DNA of 64,000 nucleotides from Turnera subulata (taxonomy: Eukaryota; Streptophyta; Magnoliopsida; Malpighiales; Passifloraceae): the NCBI GenBank assembly GCA_028386065.3, contig JAKUCV010007431.1, positions 1 through 64,000 on the forward strand, given 5' to 3'. How positions within the stretch are numbered: position 1 is the stretch's first letter; the number at the start of each line of letters is the position of its first letter. Position numbers and translations under genes: made by a program. Positions 10,750 to 22,929 of this stretch are shown piece by piece. A model generated the notes under the pieces. The model was not told where the DNA came from, ran no database searches, and saw only the letters and a list, made by a program, of their open reading frames with translations.

Positions 10750-13700
10750 ATGGCGCGAAAATCCTCGAGCTTTCGCGTTTCTCCTTCTCTTCCCCTACTC
10801 CTTCTCTCCGTCCTCCTCCTCCTCCTCCCCGGCCCCGCCGTATGCGGAGGCCACGACTACCGCGACGCTCTCCGGAAGAGCATTCTCTTCTTCGAAGGCC
10901 AACGCTCCGGCAAGCTCCCTCCGGACCAACGCCTAAAGTGGCGCCGCGACTCCGCCTTGCATGACGGCGCTACCGTTGGCGTAAGCTCACGTTTCCCACT
11001 CCTGCATTGTGCTTCTAAACAGCTCTCTCTATCTAACCATCACCGCAACTTAACTTTTTTCTTTTCTTTTTTTTTTACCGTTACAGAGGGACTTAACGGG
11101 CGGCTACTACGACGCCGGGGACAACATAAAGTTCGGCTTCCCGATGGCATTCACGACGACGTTGCTGTCGTGGACCATCATCGACTTCGGGAGGAACATG
11201 GGGCCGGAGTTGAAGAACGCCGTGAAGGCCGTCAAGTGGGCGACGGATTACCTCCTGAAAGTAACGGCCGTGCCCGGGGTGGTTTACGTCCAGGTAGGCG
11301 ACGCCTACTCGGACCATAACTGCTGGGAGAGGCCGGAGGACATGGACACGCTGCGTACGGTGTACAAGATCGACGAGAACCACCCGGGATCCGACGTGGC
11401 AGGGGAGACGGCAGCTGCATTGGCCGCCGCGTCCATCGTGTTCCGCTCACGTGACCCGGCTTACTCTAGACTGCTCCTCAATCGAGCCGTTGCGGTAACG
11501 TCACTGTCATTTACTCGCTGAATCTCTCTCTCTCTCTCTCTTTTGCCTTTTTAGTGTCTGTGTGTGAATTGTCGTACCGGGTTATTACTGGCTGATATTA
11601 CAGGATACTAGATTTTTTTTTACCCGAGTTGGATTCGGTTTCTGGTTCTTAACCGCGGGGTAAAAGCAACACCACTCGCTGTGGCTGGGCCTCGGTTGCT
11701 AGTTTTGTTTTACATTCTAGTAGTACTTTTTTTTGTTTTTTTTTTTACGAAAAGCTGATTTTAAGTTATATGATATTTATTATGAGAATGTGGTACTACA
11801 GTACACCGGAGTTCGCATTCAATTGTGTTGTCATAACTTGACTTCATTCGTTTCATTTCCATTAACAAAATTGGTGTAATTAGTGCATGATTGCTCTTAA
11901 GTTGTGCGTTTCTTTTTGAAACATAAGGTTACAATTATTGGTTACTTTGGGCGTTAAAGTTAGGTGGGTAAAGATCAATTAATGTCTCATCTTATACGTA
12001 CTACATTTGTTTTGTGTATTCAAAAGTTTAATTTTATTTTTTCTACCGGAAAAAGACAAGTGGGTGTGAAAGTTATAGTAAACACCATTTATCAATTGCT
12101 GTGTTTAGATAATAGGCTGATAAGCTAGTACTTTTCCTTTTAATCCCATAAAATTGACCGTTGAGTGTGAACTGTGACATGTGTAGGTCTTCGACTTTGC
12201 TGACAGACACCGGGGTGCCTATAGTAATAGCCTGCACCGCGCAGTTTGCCCTTTCTACTGTGACGTTAACGGTTACCAGGTAACGACTAACTACCGAATT
12301 CCAGCCGTTTGTTGCTACTATTACTCACCTAACACTACTCGTATAGTAATTTATAATGAAAAATGTTGAAGCATCGTCGACGAACCAATCCATCATTTGA
12401 TTATTGAATATAATATGATTGCAGGACGAGTTGCTCTGGGGAGCAGTGTGGTTGCACAAGGCTTCACGCAGGCGCAAATACAGAGAGTACGTAGTGAAAA
12501 ACGAGGTGGTGTTGCATGCCGGAGATACCATTAATGAGTTTGGTTGGGATAACAAACATGCCGGCATCAACGTCCTCATTTCCAAGGTAAAATAGCCCTA
12601 ACCAGGACCAAACTCCACTAATTAATCTTATGCCTACCATAGTAGTTGTATAAGACCTGTTTTTTTTTTCTTTTTTATGTTTGTCCCTTCTACTTTTTCT
12701 CTGTTACTAGCTAGTACTACTTTATTTGATGAAACAATATATGTGCAGTATGTGCTTTACTTCTGAAACCATATGTCTTCTGGTTCATTTTTTTGTTCTC
12801 TTTAAAAATATGATCTTTGTCTTGTCTAATGCCATTTTGTTCTCCTTGTCTTGTGTGTTCTGTTTGCTACTATATGTGGGGACTGGTTTCTAATTTATCC
12901 CATGGAATTATAAACACGAGAGCATGTGTGTATCACGTGGTGTGGAATTAGTACAGAACATGGATGTGGTGGGGCGTCGTGGGTGTATCCTGTCACCTAT
13001 AATTCTTGGACCCATTTGCTTGGATCAACATTTTGAAACACAAAAAAGAAACTGATTCGCATACATCAACTGAAACAGTTTAAAGTTGTAACCATGTACA
13101 GATAAAGAAAGTTTTAAAAGGTGTAAATCTCTTGCTAGATTCATCAAATAGAACCCCCTTTTTTTTCCCTGCAGACATCAAAAAGCCTAGATCGATGGGG
13201 AATTTTATTTTGGAATCTTATTTTTCTGTGTCCTCCATGATTATTGTTGTGACCGTACTTGTTTGTGCATCATAATAGAATAAAGTTAAAGATTGATTTA
13301 AATAAGCTTAATAATTCTTGATGATTGCACATGATTAGCTTGAAATTTGGTTTTCATGTGAGTACCATTTCTTTTCGTTTCCCGGCAATCTGGACATTCC
13401 CCCTTACAATAATTGTGAGTGAAAGTCAAAAAAAGCCATTAAATTAGGGGAGTTTTTGGGGCAAGGTTGTCCATTAGTTAAAGACTTTTAGGGCTGGTTG
13501 TCCCTGTGCTATCTATCTAGTTCCTCCAACTAGAAAGTAGAACCAATAACCAAGAGTGCCAGCGTGGAGCATCCCCAAGACACCATAGCTCCCAATTTCT
13601 CAAGATCTGAGCAGTTCTGTAGGTCCCATATCACTGAGTTTTACTGCACCTTGCATGTGCCAAAAGTCTGGGACTTTTGCTTCCTCCCATACTGTGAGCC

Positions 13701-15195
13701 ATCATCTTTTGCCACATAAAAGTGGTCGCGACTTCAATTGATAAGTGCTTTTCAGTTTTCACTAGCTAGCGAACCAAATTCAGCATATTACGATTTACGA
13801 ATGCTTTTTAACATTTGCTTCTGTCTCCAAATCGTTTCTGTTTTTGGGGGCGTGGACTGGACATGAAAGTTTTTCTTATCTTTTTTCTCTTGGAAGTGGA
13901 CTTAACATTGAATTGAGAGTGACTGTGTATTACTATTTGTCAATGTGCAATTGTGCATGACTCAGGTTTTTGGGTCTTGGGTACTTTTTACTCAGTAGAC
14001 CAACGATAAGGTATTGAAACTTTTTTTTTGATAATGAAGGTATTGAAACTTTTGGTTTGCGTTTTTTCTTATGACAGGAAGTGTTAATGGGACGAGCGGA
14101 TTATTTCCAATCCTTCAAGCAAAACGCTGATGGTTTTATCTGTTCCATATTGCCTGGAATTTCTCATCCACAAGTTCAATATTCTCCAGGTATATATCTC
14201 TTAGATTATTTTGCTGATTTCTTTACGGAAACAATTAGATCGTGCTGACAGCTAAATCACAACACATTTGGTAACATTTTCCATACATTGAAATTCCTCT
14301 TTATCCGTGGAATAACTTATACATTCATATTAATATTATCTTTTCGTGGGGGGCACGTGATTTATTCTGTCAACCTGTAAGTAACAGTCAGAGAATTATT
14401 GTGCTTTTCTGTGAGGAGAAAGAGACATTTGTAGAACTACATTTTCTTGCTTAAACGACACTTCTGATTGGTGGGTCGGTTTAAAAGTTTTAAAAAAAAA
14501 AACAATACCCAATTATGCGGCTTATAGATCTCTCCCGTGAATAAAAATAGTTCTGTTAATTGCGTTTTGTCTCGCTTTGGTTTGATACAAAAGGTGGATT
14601 GATATTCAAGGCTGGGGGGAGTAACATGCAGCACGTAACGTCACTGTCTTTCCTGCTCTTGGCTTACTCTAATTATCTAAGCCACGCCAATAAGGCTGTG
14701 CCATGTGGTGAGATGACTGCCTCCCCTGGTTTGCTCAGGCAATTGGCCAAACGTCAGGTACATAATTTCTGTTATAATAAGAGCTATAATAATTAGAAAT
14801 AATTTGTATGTGTAGTAATATTCAATATAGTAGTGAGTGATAATGTCTGGAATAATTTTGGGCCCTACCAGGTGGACTACATTCTTGGAGATAATCCACT
14901 AAGGATGTCATACATGGTGGGATATGGAGCACGATACCCACAAAGGATTCACCACCGGGGCAGCTCCCTGCCATCGGTTCAGGCCCACCCGGCTCGCATA
15001 AGGTGCAAGGAGGGGTCTCGCTATTTCCTTAGTCCAAATCCGAACCCTAACTTGCTAGTAGGAGCAGTTGTGGGTGGGCCAAACGTGACAGATGCTTTTC
15101 CAGATTCCAGGCCTTACTTTCAAGAGTCGGAGCCCACTACTTACATTAATGCACCTTTGGTGGGCCTTCTTGCATACTTTTCAGCCCACTTTTAA
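10750..15195 (+). CDS. Endo-beta-1,4-glucanase, GH9 class B (secreted)
   Basis: Seven exons: 10750-10980, 11087-11494, 12187-12279, 12425-12586, 14078-14189, 14594-14757, 14872-15195. All junctions are GT-AG and keep frame, giving 497 aa, normal for the class. Glycosyl hydrolase family 9 enzymes cleave beta-1,4-glucan in the wall during growth. Residues 1-34 are a Leu-rich signal peptide ending near VCGGHDY. The DAGD motif (Asp86, Asp89) holds the catalytic base. The first family signature runs from SYMVGYG to HHR (His417-Arg419) and the second has Asp468 and the acid Glu477 before PTTYINAP. There is no N-terminal membrane anchor and no C-terminal CBM49, so it is neither a KORRIGAN type (class A) nor class C. 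The sequence resembles Arabidopsis GH9B1/GH9B6 as I remember them. Intron 4 (about 1.5 kb) carries a micro-insertion. The upstream in-frame TTG is not a start. Confidence 0.96.
11523..11541 (+). repeat. (CT)n microsatellite in GH9 intron 2
   Basis: An uninterrupted CT run of about nine units lies just inside intron 2 of the endoglucanase gene. It is probably length-variable. Confidence 0.9.
14008..14053 (-). mobile_element. Poly(T) micro-insertion with 17-bp target duplication, in GH9 intron 4
   Basis: AAGGTATTGAAACTTTT at 14008-14024 is repeated at 14037-14053, bracketing only 12 bases (TTTTTGATAATG). On the minus strand the insert reads CATTATC plus poly(A). It ends about 25 bp before the exon 5 splice acceptor, so it lies in or next to the polypyrimidine and branch region. 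Confidence 0.75.
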
Positions 15196-15917
15196 TTCTA
15201 CGCGATGTAAAGTAAATGATGATGATGGTTTGTAGTCTTCTTTGTAGTGGTGCGCAAAAATGGTCACCCTGCCCCCCTATTATTGTCATAGATTCTAATT
15301 GTTCCTGATGAAGAAGAAAAAGAAAGCTGCATTGTGCCTGTCCATTCTTCTGTCTTTTTTATTTGTGGCTCCATTTCTGATGGTCGTGTCGTTTGTGAAA
15401 ACTCTTTATTTGCAAGTATTGCTGTCAATAGTTTCCAACTTTACAATATAGGCATTTATCATTTCGCTTTTGGGCTCTAGTTTAGATGGAATTATTATCA
15501 TTAAGCCCACAGGGAATAAAATTACCGGATTTAGCTAGTGCCCACACATTATTTGGCAATCTTTACTCGGCTCCACATTACTTTATTTTTATTCGGTTAC
15601 TTGAAAAGCCCAAATAACAAAAGATAAGAACAAATTTGAAAAAATGCCAAATGTGGTGGAGTAGATTCGGCTCATTTCAAACAAACTAACCAAGAGGCTT
15701 TCACTTTTCACAAGAATTAAAAGAAATGACGCGGTTAAGTAATTTAGTTAGCAGCCAAATCTTGATAAATGTTAAAACAATCCTCTGTCAACACATGTTG
15801 TATTGCATTTGTAGCCTACAGATTCACCTGCTATTTCATCGAACGCGTGACAAGAAAAAATTTGTAATATATATAGTGAAGTTGAAATCACATGGCAGCA
15901 CACAGTATACTAAGGAA
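15196..15917. other. GH9 3' region and promoter of first PCR gene
   Basis: Holds the likely 3' UTR of the endoglucanase. A TATA-like AATATATATAG at about 15866-15876 lies 42-52 bp before the first PLAC8 gene start codon. Nothing else seen. Confidence 0.55.
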
Positions 15918-16728
15918 ATGTATTTTGGCAGCTCCTCCAACCCACCACCGCATCATCACTTTGGACAGCAGTCAGGCTGGTCCTCAGGCCTCTATGACTG
16001 CTTCTCCGATGTCAAGAATTGTTAGATCTCCCTTTAGATTTTAAATTCCATTTGCTTATTAATCCTTAGGGTCATGTATAATAATGGTGTTTGTTCGATT
16101 TTATATTGCAGGTTGCCTCACGTTTTGGTGCCCTTGCATTACTTTTGGGCGGATTGCTGAGATTGCAGATAATGGAACTCACTGTAAGTGTATATCCAAA
16201 TATCCAAATATACATTTTAGTGCCTCTATTTTCTACCATTGCGTATACTAATTAAGGTTGTTTGGAATTTTTGTTGCAGCATGTTGTGTGAATGGATCAA
16301 TCTATGCACTACTAAAGTACCTGACTTGCTGCGCTTGCCTGTTTTCATGCCTGCACCGGTCTAAACTGAGGGACCAGTACATGTTAGAGGAGACTCCTTG
16401 TAATGACTGTTTGGTGCATTTCTTATGTGAGCCTTGTGCCCTTTGCCAAGAGTACCGAGAGCTTCAACTCCGTGGATATGATATGTCTATTGGTAAATAT
16501 TAGGTTCTCCCTATATTATAAATTTCTCTTTATGGTACCATAAATTTGAGCATCTAGTTAATTAACATTATAGCTCTTGCATTTATTTTGTGTATTTTCT
16601 GGTCGTCACTAATTTGGTGGGCAATTATGAAAATGTGTTCAGGGTGGCTGGGTAACATGGAGAGGCAGAATATGGGATGGGGTATTGCTTCGTCGGCGCC
16701 GGTGGTTGAAGGAGGGATGACTCGCTAG
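15918..16728 (+). CDS. PLAC8 / plant cadmium resistance (PCR)-like protein, gene A
   Basis: Four exons: 15918-16020, 16112-16183, 16280-16492, 16643-16728, all phase 1 junctions, giving 157 aa. The Cys-rich PLAC8 family includes PCR proteins linked to cadmium and zinc efflux and FW2.2-type organ-size regulators. They are small plasma-membrane proteins with two hydrophobic segments thought to assemble into oligomers. The signature CCxxxxCPC appears as CCLTFWCPC around residues 35-43, followed by [10 protein letters not shown] second Cys-rich hydrophobic stretch follows, and the C-terminal QEYRELQLRGYDMSIGW is typical. Compared with its neighbours B and C it lacks most of the long Pro-rich N-terminus. 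The intron 1 donor (GTTAGA) is weak but is required by the alignment to B and C. The start at 15918 is the first in-frame ATG after the TATA-like box; in-frame upstream codons to 15726 look non-coding. Confidence 0.88.
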
Positions 16729-17968
16729 AGTAATGGATGATGAAACATGTTGCAGCCTTGAGAGAAACTCCCAGTGAACTTTTAACCTCAATAAAAGAAA
16801 AAAACTTATTAAGAGTTCGTTTAAACTAATAGTTACAGATGGAATCGTTATGCATTATCAAGTCCCAGAGAATAAAATTGCTGTTTAGTACACATACTAC
16901 TACTTGGTTTTTTTATTTTGTTCTGCACTGCTTGTGTCGCTTGGTCCGAGTAATTTTCGTTTGTTTACCCCTTCTTTTCTTTTTGAGCTCATAGTTTAAT
17001 TTTAATTTGGTAACCTGAAAAGCCGAAAAAGCACTCCCGCAAAAATTTTTCCTTTCCAATTGCCTGAATTGGACGGACTTTAGTAGATTTTGCAGACCAG
17101 TAATTGCGCATACAAGAACGAAGCTCGTAAAGGAAAATATAAAGGACGAGTTAATGAGGCCCGTTATTAGAAGTTTCACTAGGGGGCTTGAAGCTGTTTT
17201 CTTTTGCCGGAGCAAAATGAAACTGCAAACGGGACCACTTGAAGTGGTCCGAAGTTTATTGATGATGGAATCAAGTTTGCACTGCCTTTGCCTTGCCTAG
17301 AATTTGAGGCCCAATGGGCCTTCATAACTACTGTAGTACTTGGACAAGATGGGTTCGTATACCTAATTATTAACTAATTATTGTTTGTTAAAGTAAAATA
17401 TATAACAAAATTCTGAAAAATTGTTCCATTGCTACTAAATCAATAACAAAAATTGCCCCAAAGTCCGCCTTCCCTTGGATTTATTTATTCCGTTTCTTCG
17501 AATTTAATCATTCTCCTAATTTAAATCCTGTTATCTAGGAATTGATGGCAGAATTATTTTCTATCCAAAAGATAACTAATTAGTTATTGGGCTTACTACC
17601 AACTTACATGCCTTTTTTTTTGATAATTAACTTACATGCCTTACCTAACACTAAGAATGTACGGTATAGTTACTCCTATATTGTACCCTCTAAGCAGTTC
17701 CTCGGTTATTACTACAAGGTAGGAAATTTTTCTACTAAATTTTGAAGTAGACGCCAACGGACCAAGACCAAGTCACATGGGCAACTCTCTGCTTAGAAAC
17801 TCTGTTCACAACCTGATCGACATGTATGTATATATGTCCAACCGATCGGTATCAATTCTGCCACCATTTAAGATCAATTGTGTTAAGAGAAAAGAGATCA
17901 ATAGTGTTGATTGATATTCAAAAGCATTTTGGGTTCAGATTATTAATTAGCAAATCCATTAATTTGCA
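16729..17968. other. Intergenic between PCR-like genes A and B
   Basis: An AATAAA-type signal in CAATAAAAG occurs about 60 bp after the stop of gene A. A perfect 9-bp inverted repeat with a one-base centre lies at 17232-17250 (GGACCACTT-G-AAGTGGTCC). A TATA-like run TATGTATATATG is at about 17824-17835, some 140 bp before gene B. A micro-insertion is listed separately. Confidence 0.55.
17601..17642 (-). mobile_element. Poly(T) micro-insertion with 14-bp target duplication
   Basis: AACTTACATGCCTT at 17601-17614 recurs at 17629-17642 around 14 bases made of T's and GATAATT. The minus-strand reading is AATTATC plus poly(A), nearly the same terminus as the insertion at 14025-14036. Confidence 0.7.
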
Positions 17969-19099
17969 ATGTCTACATCATCTCAAGGTGCTCATTACAA
18001 GCAAAACCAGCAACCCAGTACAATACTAACAGAGCAGCTGCCCCCTCCAGTGATTGGTGTTCCTCCTGCAAATGGTATTCCGGTCACCTCCGCGTATCAA
18101 TATAACTACCAAATCCCGCCACCGGATTTGATCTTGAATCATCACCTTGGGGATCGGTCAGGCTGGTCCTCAGGGCTTTGTGACTGCTTCTCTGATGTCA
18201 AAACTTGTAAGCCCTGTCTCCTTTTAAATTTAATGCCATTCTTTATTAGGCATTTGGTCATATATAATATATGCTGATGCTTGTTTGTTTGTTTTTGGTC
18301 GAAGCTGATGCTCGTTTGTTTGATACTTAATTCTTATCAGGTTGCATTACATGTTGGTGCCCTTGCATTATTTTTGGACAAATTGCTGAGATTGTAGATA
18401 GAGGAATGACACGTGAGTATACTAAATATTGACTCCTATATTTTCTTTTTTTTTTTTTTTATGAGTATTCAATGTTCCAATTCAACTTTAAAAGGTACAT
18501 CGGGTCTAAATTAATTTGGATGAAGACTTAACATAAATCAAGAATCGAAACTGGAATGCCTTTTAAATTATAACAACCCACCCTGCATCTTTAGCTCCTT
18601 AATTTATTTTAATTTTTCTAGCCCCATATATTGGTGCATTTCGTTTTGAAGGTTGAATTCTGAGATTGTGGGCTATTTTTTGCTGCAGCTTGTGCTGTGA
18701 GTGGAGCAATTTATGCACTGTTATACTACTCTACCGGCTGCTCTTGCCTGGTTTCATGCTTTTACCGGACTAAACTGAGGAATCAATTCATGCTAGAGGA
18801 GACACCATGTAACGATTGTTTAGTTCATTGCTTCTGTGAGTTTTGCGCCATTTGCCAAGAGGCCCGGGAACTTCAAAATCGTGGATATGATCTGTGTATT
18901 GGTAAGTACTGGTCCTTATCAATATATGGGTTTTGATTACATTGTTTAGTGTACTAATTTTGTTGTTGTGACTGTATTGGTGGGGTACTATTTATGATGA
19001 AAATGTTCAGGTTGGCACGGTAACATGGAGAGACAACATATGGAAGCCGGTGTGGCTCCGACCACGCCGCCGGTGGTTGAAGCAGGAATGACTCGCTGA
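17969..19099 (+). CDS. PLAC8 / plant cadmium resistance (PCR)-like protein, gene B
   Basis: Four exons: 17969-18206, 18341-18412, 18689-18901, 19011-19099, giving 203 aa. Exons 2 and 3 have the same lengths (72 and 213 nt) and phases as in genes A and C, so the three arose by tandem duplication. The N-terminal 55 or so residues are Pro/Gln-rich and probably disordered. The PLAC8 core starts at [13 protein letters not shown]. The signature is CCITCWCPC, with one more Cys than in A and C where Phe is present. The second half carries the two hydrophobic Cys-rich segments and ends VVEAGMTR. Expected to be a plasma-membrane protein in metal handling or growth control; the substrate is not readable from sequence. 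Intron 1 carries a micro-insertion. Confidence 0.93.
18273..18321 (-). mobile_element. Poly(T) micro-insertion with 18-bp target duplication, in PCR gene B intron 1
   Basis: GCTGATGCTTGTTTGTTT at 18273-18290 is repeated at 18304-18321 with one mismatch. The 13-base insert GTTTTTGGTCGAA has the same GGTCGAA end as the larger insert at 7998-8092, which points to one LINE family for both. The right copy ends about 20 bp before the exon 2 acceptor. Confidence 0.72.
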
Positions 19100-20979
19100 G
19101 TAATAGATGAACTATGTTCGTTACAATTTGTTGATATGCATGTATGTATTACAAAAGAAAAAGATTTACCAAGAAAAACTTATTTGAAGTTTCTTTTGTG
19201 TGGCATGTATAGTTCTTGATCAACTAATTGCAGCTATTCGTTTATGATTTTTTTGGCCTCAAATTGTAATACAAATACCGGCTTGAGGAGCTCCATATGC
19301 GTCATCAATATTGGATTGGATCATTGTATGCATGTATAATTATGAAAATAAATAAACATATTAACTATCATAATCAAGAGAGGATATTTTGTTAATTCCA
19401 TATGGTCCATGGAGTTCAACCCAGTTGGGTTGTGCTTTGTCGCTTGGCATTAAGAGTTGGCTAGTAGTTCGAGCCTGTTTCGAAAATGGCTCAAATTATT
19501 CCAAATTTAGGAATAGCCTGTTTTGGCTTCGTTTGGAAGATGACTGCAACCATGATTAAGATGGGTTACCTGCAGTTGTAAATATTTCTCCGTTAATTAA
19601 AGGCAGAGCTGATCTGTTGAGTTGTATGTTGTTTATAAAAAAACTTCGTTGGAGTTAATGAAATGAAAATCGTTGACGTTGACGTTGACGTGTTGACAAG
19701 ACAACTTTGCAATATTTATATTACTCCTAAAGGATGAGTACATAGTAATAGATAAAAAGAAGGAAATATAACTTGTTCCACAATTAAACTCACCTAATTT
19801 TACCAAAAAAATAACTTACTTAAGAAAAGCGGATGACCACTACCTCAATAATTGCGCCACGTCAAAAAAAAAACTGTATTTGTATTACAATCTTTTTAAC
19901 AAAAGCAGAGCAGGATGCTTTTTATTTAACAAAACACTTTAAAATCTGCATAAGCTGCTTTAAAAGAAAAACTTCAGAGCAAAGCAATTGCAGTGATAAG
20001 GTATTATTTAGTAGGTTGCCAACTCAACCATAACCCTTGATTGTTATTAATATTGACAAATTGAACGAATAAGTCAATCTCTATCTACATAGTGTGAAAA
20101 CGGTCACCAGAGGGCTCATTGGGAATTTTAGAATCCTTTGCATTGCAAAAGTGAAACTAAAATTATTTGATAAAAAATGTATATTTCACAAAGACCAACC
20201 CTTCCCCGCGTCAACTCAAATCTTGAAAGATACCGTGCTTGAAGAGGTAAAAACTACCCCAGGCGACAAAGGTCCTAATTTTTTCTTTTGGTAAAACAAA
20301 GGTCCTAATTAGTACTACTTTTTTAGTGGCAATTACGCTTGGTTAAAGTTAAACATCACTTGCATCACATCACCATTTTTGTTTGTTCGAGCATCACGTC
20401 ACTACTGAAGATGTACTTATAATTATACTCTCCCGAGTCCCGACCGTACTTTGGCATCATTCGCCTTAGCCTCGAGATATTTGTTTACTACAGTGTCGGT
20501 AATAATATAAACACTACTGCTTAATTAATTCCATATTATTGACACTGGGACACACCGACACACCCTGGATGTAGATTCTTGAACTCGGTTAAAACCTAAT
20601 AAAACTTAAACCCCACCAAGTAAAAACAAAAAAAAAAGAGAAGAAAACAATGGCACTTTCCTGTGCTGCTGCTACGAGGAAATTGACAAAGAAAGACCCC
20701 CCCGTACGGACGACGCGTCCCGCAAGTTGATCTACCCCAAGTTGCTCTGACGTGGCCTTGGCTGGCGGCTTGACTCGCCAAAGTCTACTTAAACTAGACC
20801 CTCTCTTCTCTTTTGTAGTTCACTCGTTCTATTTATTAGTTATCTTCAATCTCCAAATCATCAAAACAATCCCAATAAGCTCTCTTTTTCTTCACTCTTG
20901 TCTTCTTTTTCTTATCAACAGTTCATCAAAATCCACCCACCTAGCAATAGCTAGCTAGCTTATAACTTGGATTATCATC
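19100..20979. other. Intergenic between PCR-like genes B and C
   Basis: No gene seen. A short GTTGAC repeat lies at 19672-19697 (three units, two extra bases, then a fourth). A micro-insertion is at 20266-20310. Pyrimidine-rich sequence from about 20800 is the likely 5' leader of gene C. Confidence 0.55.
20266..20310 (-). mobile_element. Micro-insertion with 15-bp target duplication
   Basis: ACAAAGGTCCTAATT at 20266-20280 recurs exactly at 20296-20310 around 15 bases (TTTTCTTTTGGTAAA). It follows the same pattern as the other T-rich micro-insertions, although the tail is impure. Confidence 0.62.
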
Positions 20980-22115
20980 ATGCAGACATCCAAACTATCC
21001 TCCTACGAGAAATACGCCGCCCCTCCTCCGCCTGCAGCCTTTCATGGGGTGCAGCCGCCGCCCTCCTCCTTCGGTGATCATGACAGTACCACAACCGGGA
21101 TCCCACTGAGCACAGCGACCACCACTACCACCGCCAGCCAATACTACTACACCGAGGACCGCCCCAAGACCCAGATCCCCTGGTCCACTGGCCTCTGTGA
21201 CTGCTTCTCAGACTGCGGGAACTGTAAGTCTTTCGATGAGTTTCACCTTCCCCGATAGCTGGCTATGTCTTCTTGGTGGCGCGTTGTTCTTACGCGCGGC
21301 GTCGGCGAGTTCGCCAGACGGAAAAGCCGTCGTCTCAATTAAATTATTTCTCTCTATTTGTCTTTCTTTTTCTTTTGGATTTTACTAACTTTTAACTTTT
21401 TTTTTTTTGACAGGTTGCATGACATTTTGGTGCCCGTGTGTCACTTTTGGACGAATTGCTGAAATTGTCGACAAGGGTTCATCTTGTAAGTGTAACTAAA
21501 CCCTTAATTCTTTCTACTCAAAACAAAGAAGCTAAAGTTTAGTTCTTTGTAGAATGTCTATATCTCGGTAGGGTGAAAATGAGCATATAAAATAAAATTT
21601 AGTCAATCTGGTCAAGTCAATGTGGGTAGTATTGTATATTATTGCGTTTAATTTGACTCGACATATATACATGGCCGTGTTGCAGCTTGTGGTGTAAATG
21701 GAGCACTGTACACGCTGATTGCTTGTGTTACTGGGTGTGCTTGTTGCTACTCATGCTTCTATCGGTCAAAAATGAGGCAGCAACATGCCTTGGAGGAAAG
21801 CCCTTGTGGGGATTGCTTGGTTCATTGCTGCTGCGAGTATTGTGCCCTGTGTCAAGAGTATCGCGAGCTTCAAAGTCGAGGATACGACATGACCATAGGT
21901 ATATACTATATATATATATACTAATTTAGCTCTCTAATCTTGACTTTTCTTTTTTGGGTTTGGGTTCTAGGTAATTTTTATTGATATAGTTCTTTGGGGG
22001 ATTAATATTTCTTTCTCTAAATCGTGTAGGGTGGCATGGCAATGTGGAGAAAAGGAATCGCGGCTTGGAGATGGCTTCTGCGGCACCGGTGGTTGAAGAC
22101 GGCATGAGCCGGTAG
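20980..22115 (+). CDS. PLAC8 / plant cadmium resistance (PCR)-like protein, gene C
   Basis: Four exons: 20980-21223, 21414-21485, 21686-21898, 22030-22115, giving 204 aa. It has the same exon 2 and 3 lengths as genes A and B. The N-terminus (about 65 residues) is rich in Pro, Thr and Tyr. The core begins [13 protein letters not shown], the signature is CCMTFWCPC with [10 protein letters not shown], and the second hydrophobic segment [12 protein letters not shown] is especially Cys-rich. The C-terminus ends PVVEDGMSR. Of the three it matches my memory of Arabidopsis PCR2-type proteins best (DCFSDC, VTGCAC). Role as for its neighbours: probable plasma-membrane protein in metal export or growth control. 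Start is the first ATG after a pyrimidine-rich leader. Confidence 0.94.
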
Positions 22116-22929
22116 ATTGAGAGATTCGAGCTTGTTATGATTATGAAAATGTATGTTGAGCAAAAAATTTGAAGATATTGTAGTGATTTGGCTTTTATTG
22201 TACGAGAAATCAGAAATGTGTAACTATTATCAGCATTTTGGGTGTTTTTGCTTTGTTAGACACGTATCGTGTGGTGTAAATGTAATGAAGAATGATAAGG
22301 TCAGCAAGAGCAGTCAACTCCCACGTGGCGCTCTTGTTGTCTGTTTTATATACTCCTCCGAGTTGTTCATTTTTTCCGCTTCGTGGAAACTCGACCAAGT
22401 AATTTGATGTTTGCAAGCGGTGAATAAAATTTGTTAGTCTTACTTCTTTTATTAGTGTTCTCCCTTTTTTCTTTTCCAGCAATTTTGAAGTAAAGGATTT
22501 TGAACGTCTTCTTTCACTCATCAAACAACAAAAAAAGGTGAAAATCATTCAAGCTAGATATAGTTTTAATACGGGACAGTAATAAGCTTATGGCAAGAAA
22601 TAATGGGCTAGAGGCAAACTATTGTCAGGCTTATAGATCGAAATCCAGTGCATTTAGGCGGATCGGTTGATGTGACTTGAAAGTTGAGAGTGCATGGGTG
22701 TGGTTGCCCAACCCACAACTCCAAATTTGGTTCGACGGCTAGGTTCTTTTCTAGGTTAGTCCTACGGTTGTCGGCCACAGATTTAGAAAAGCCTGCCTTT
22801 TCGTACTTCTCTTTGATCCAGATTCCCAGAGCTCTCCCCCCCCGCCCCAAAGACGAATATTTTTTTAGAGCCCTTTGAAAATGGGCTTTGGAGGGGAGTC
22901 CAAAAAAACTGCATATAGGGAAAAAAAAA
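22116..22929. other. Intergenic, no gene seen
   Basis: Downstream region of PCR-like gene C. Open frames on both strands at 22153-22850 are short and unrecognisable. A run of A's directly before the tRNA corresponds to its poly(T) terminator on the minus strand. Confidence 0.6.
22921..22929 (-). terminator. RNA polymerase III terminator of tRNA-Tyr
   Basis: Nine A's on the plus strand, that is nine T's on the minus strand, start directly after the discriminator base of tRNA-Tyr. This is a strong Pol III stop signal. Confidence 0.85.

Noticed and set aside
10506..10964. 152-codon frame overlapping the GH9 start
   Set aside because: Different frame from the clear GH9 signal peptide and DAGD-containing sequence; its Pro/Arg-rich translation is a shadow.
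17232..17250. Perfect 9-bp inverted repeat read as a terminator or operator
   Set aside because: Such sites are frequent by chance in intergenic plant DNA, and rho-type terminators or operators do not apply to nuclear genes.
17276..17297. TTGCACTGCCTTTGCCTTGCC resembles mature miR408
   Set aside because: Several mismatches to miR408 as I remember it, and no complementary arm forming a precursor hairpin within about 150 nt. Coincidental similarity is more likely.
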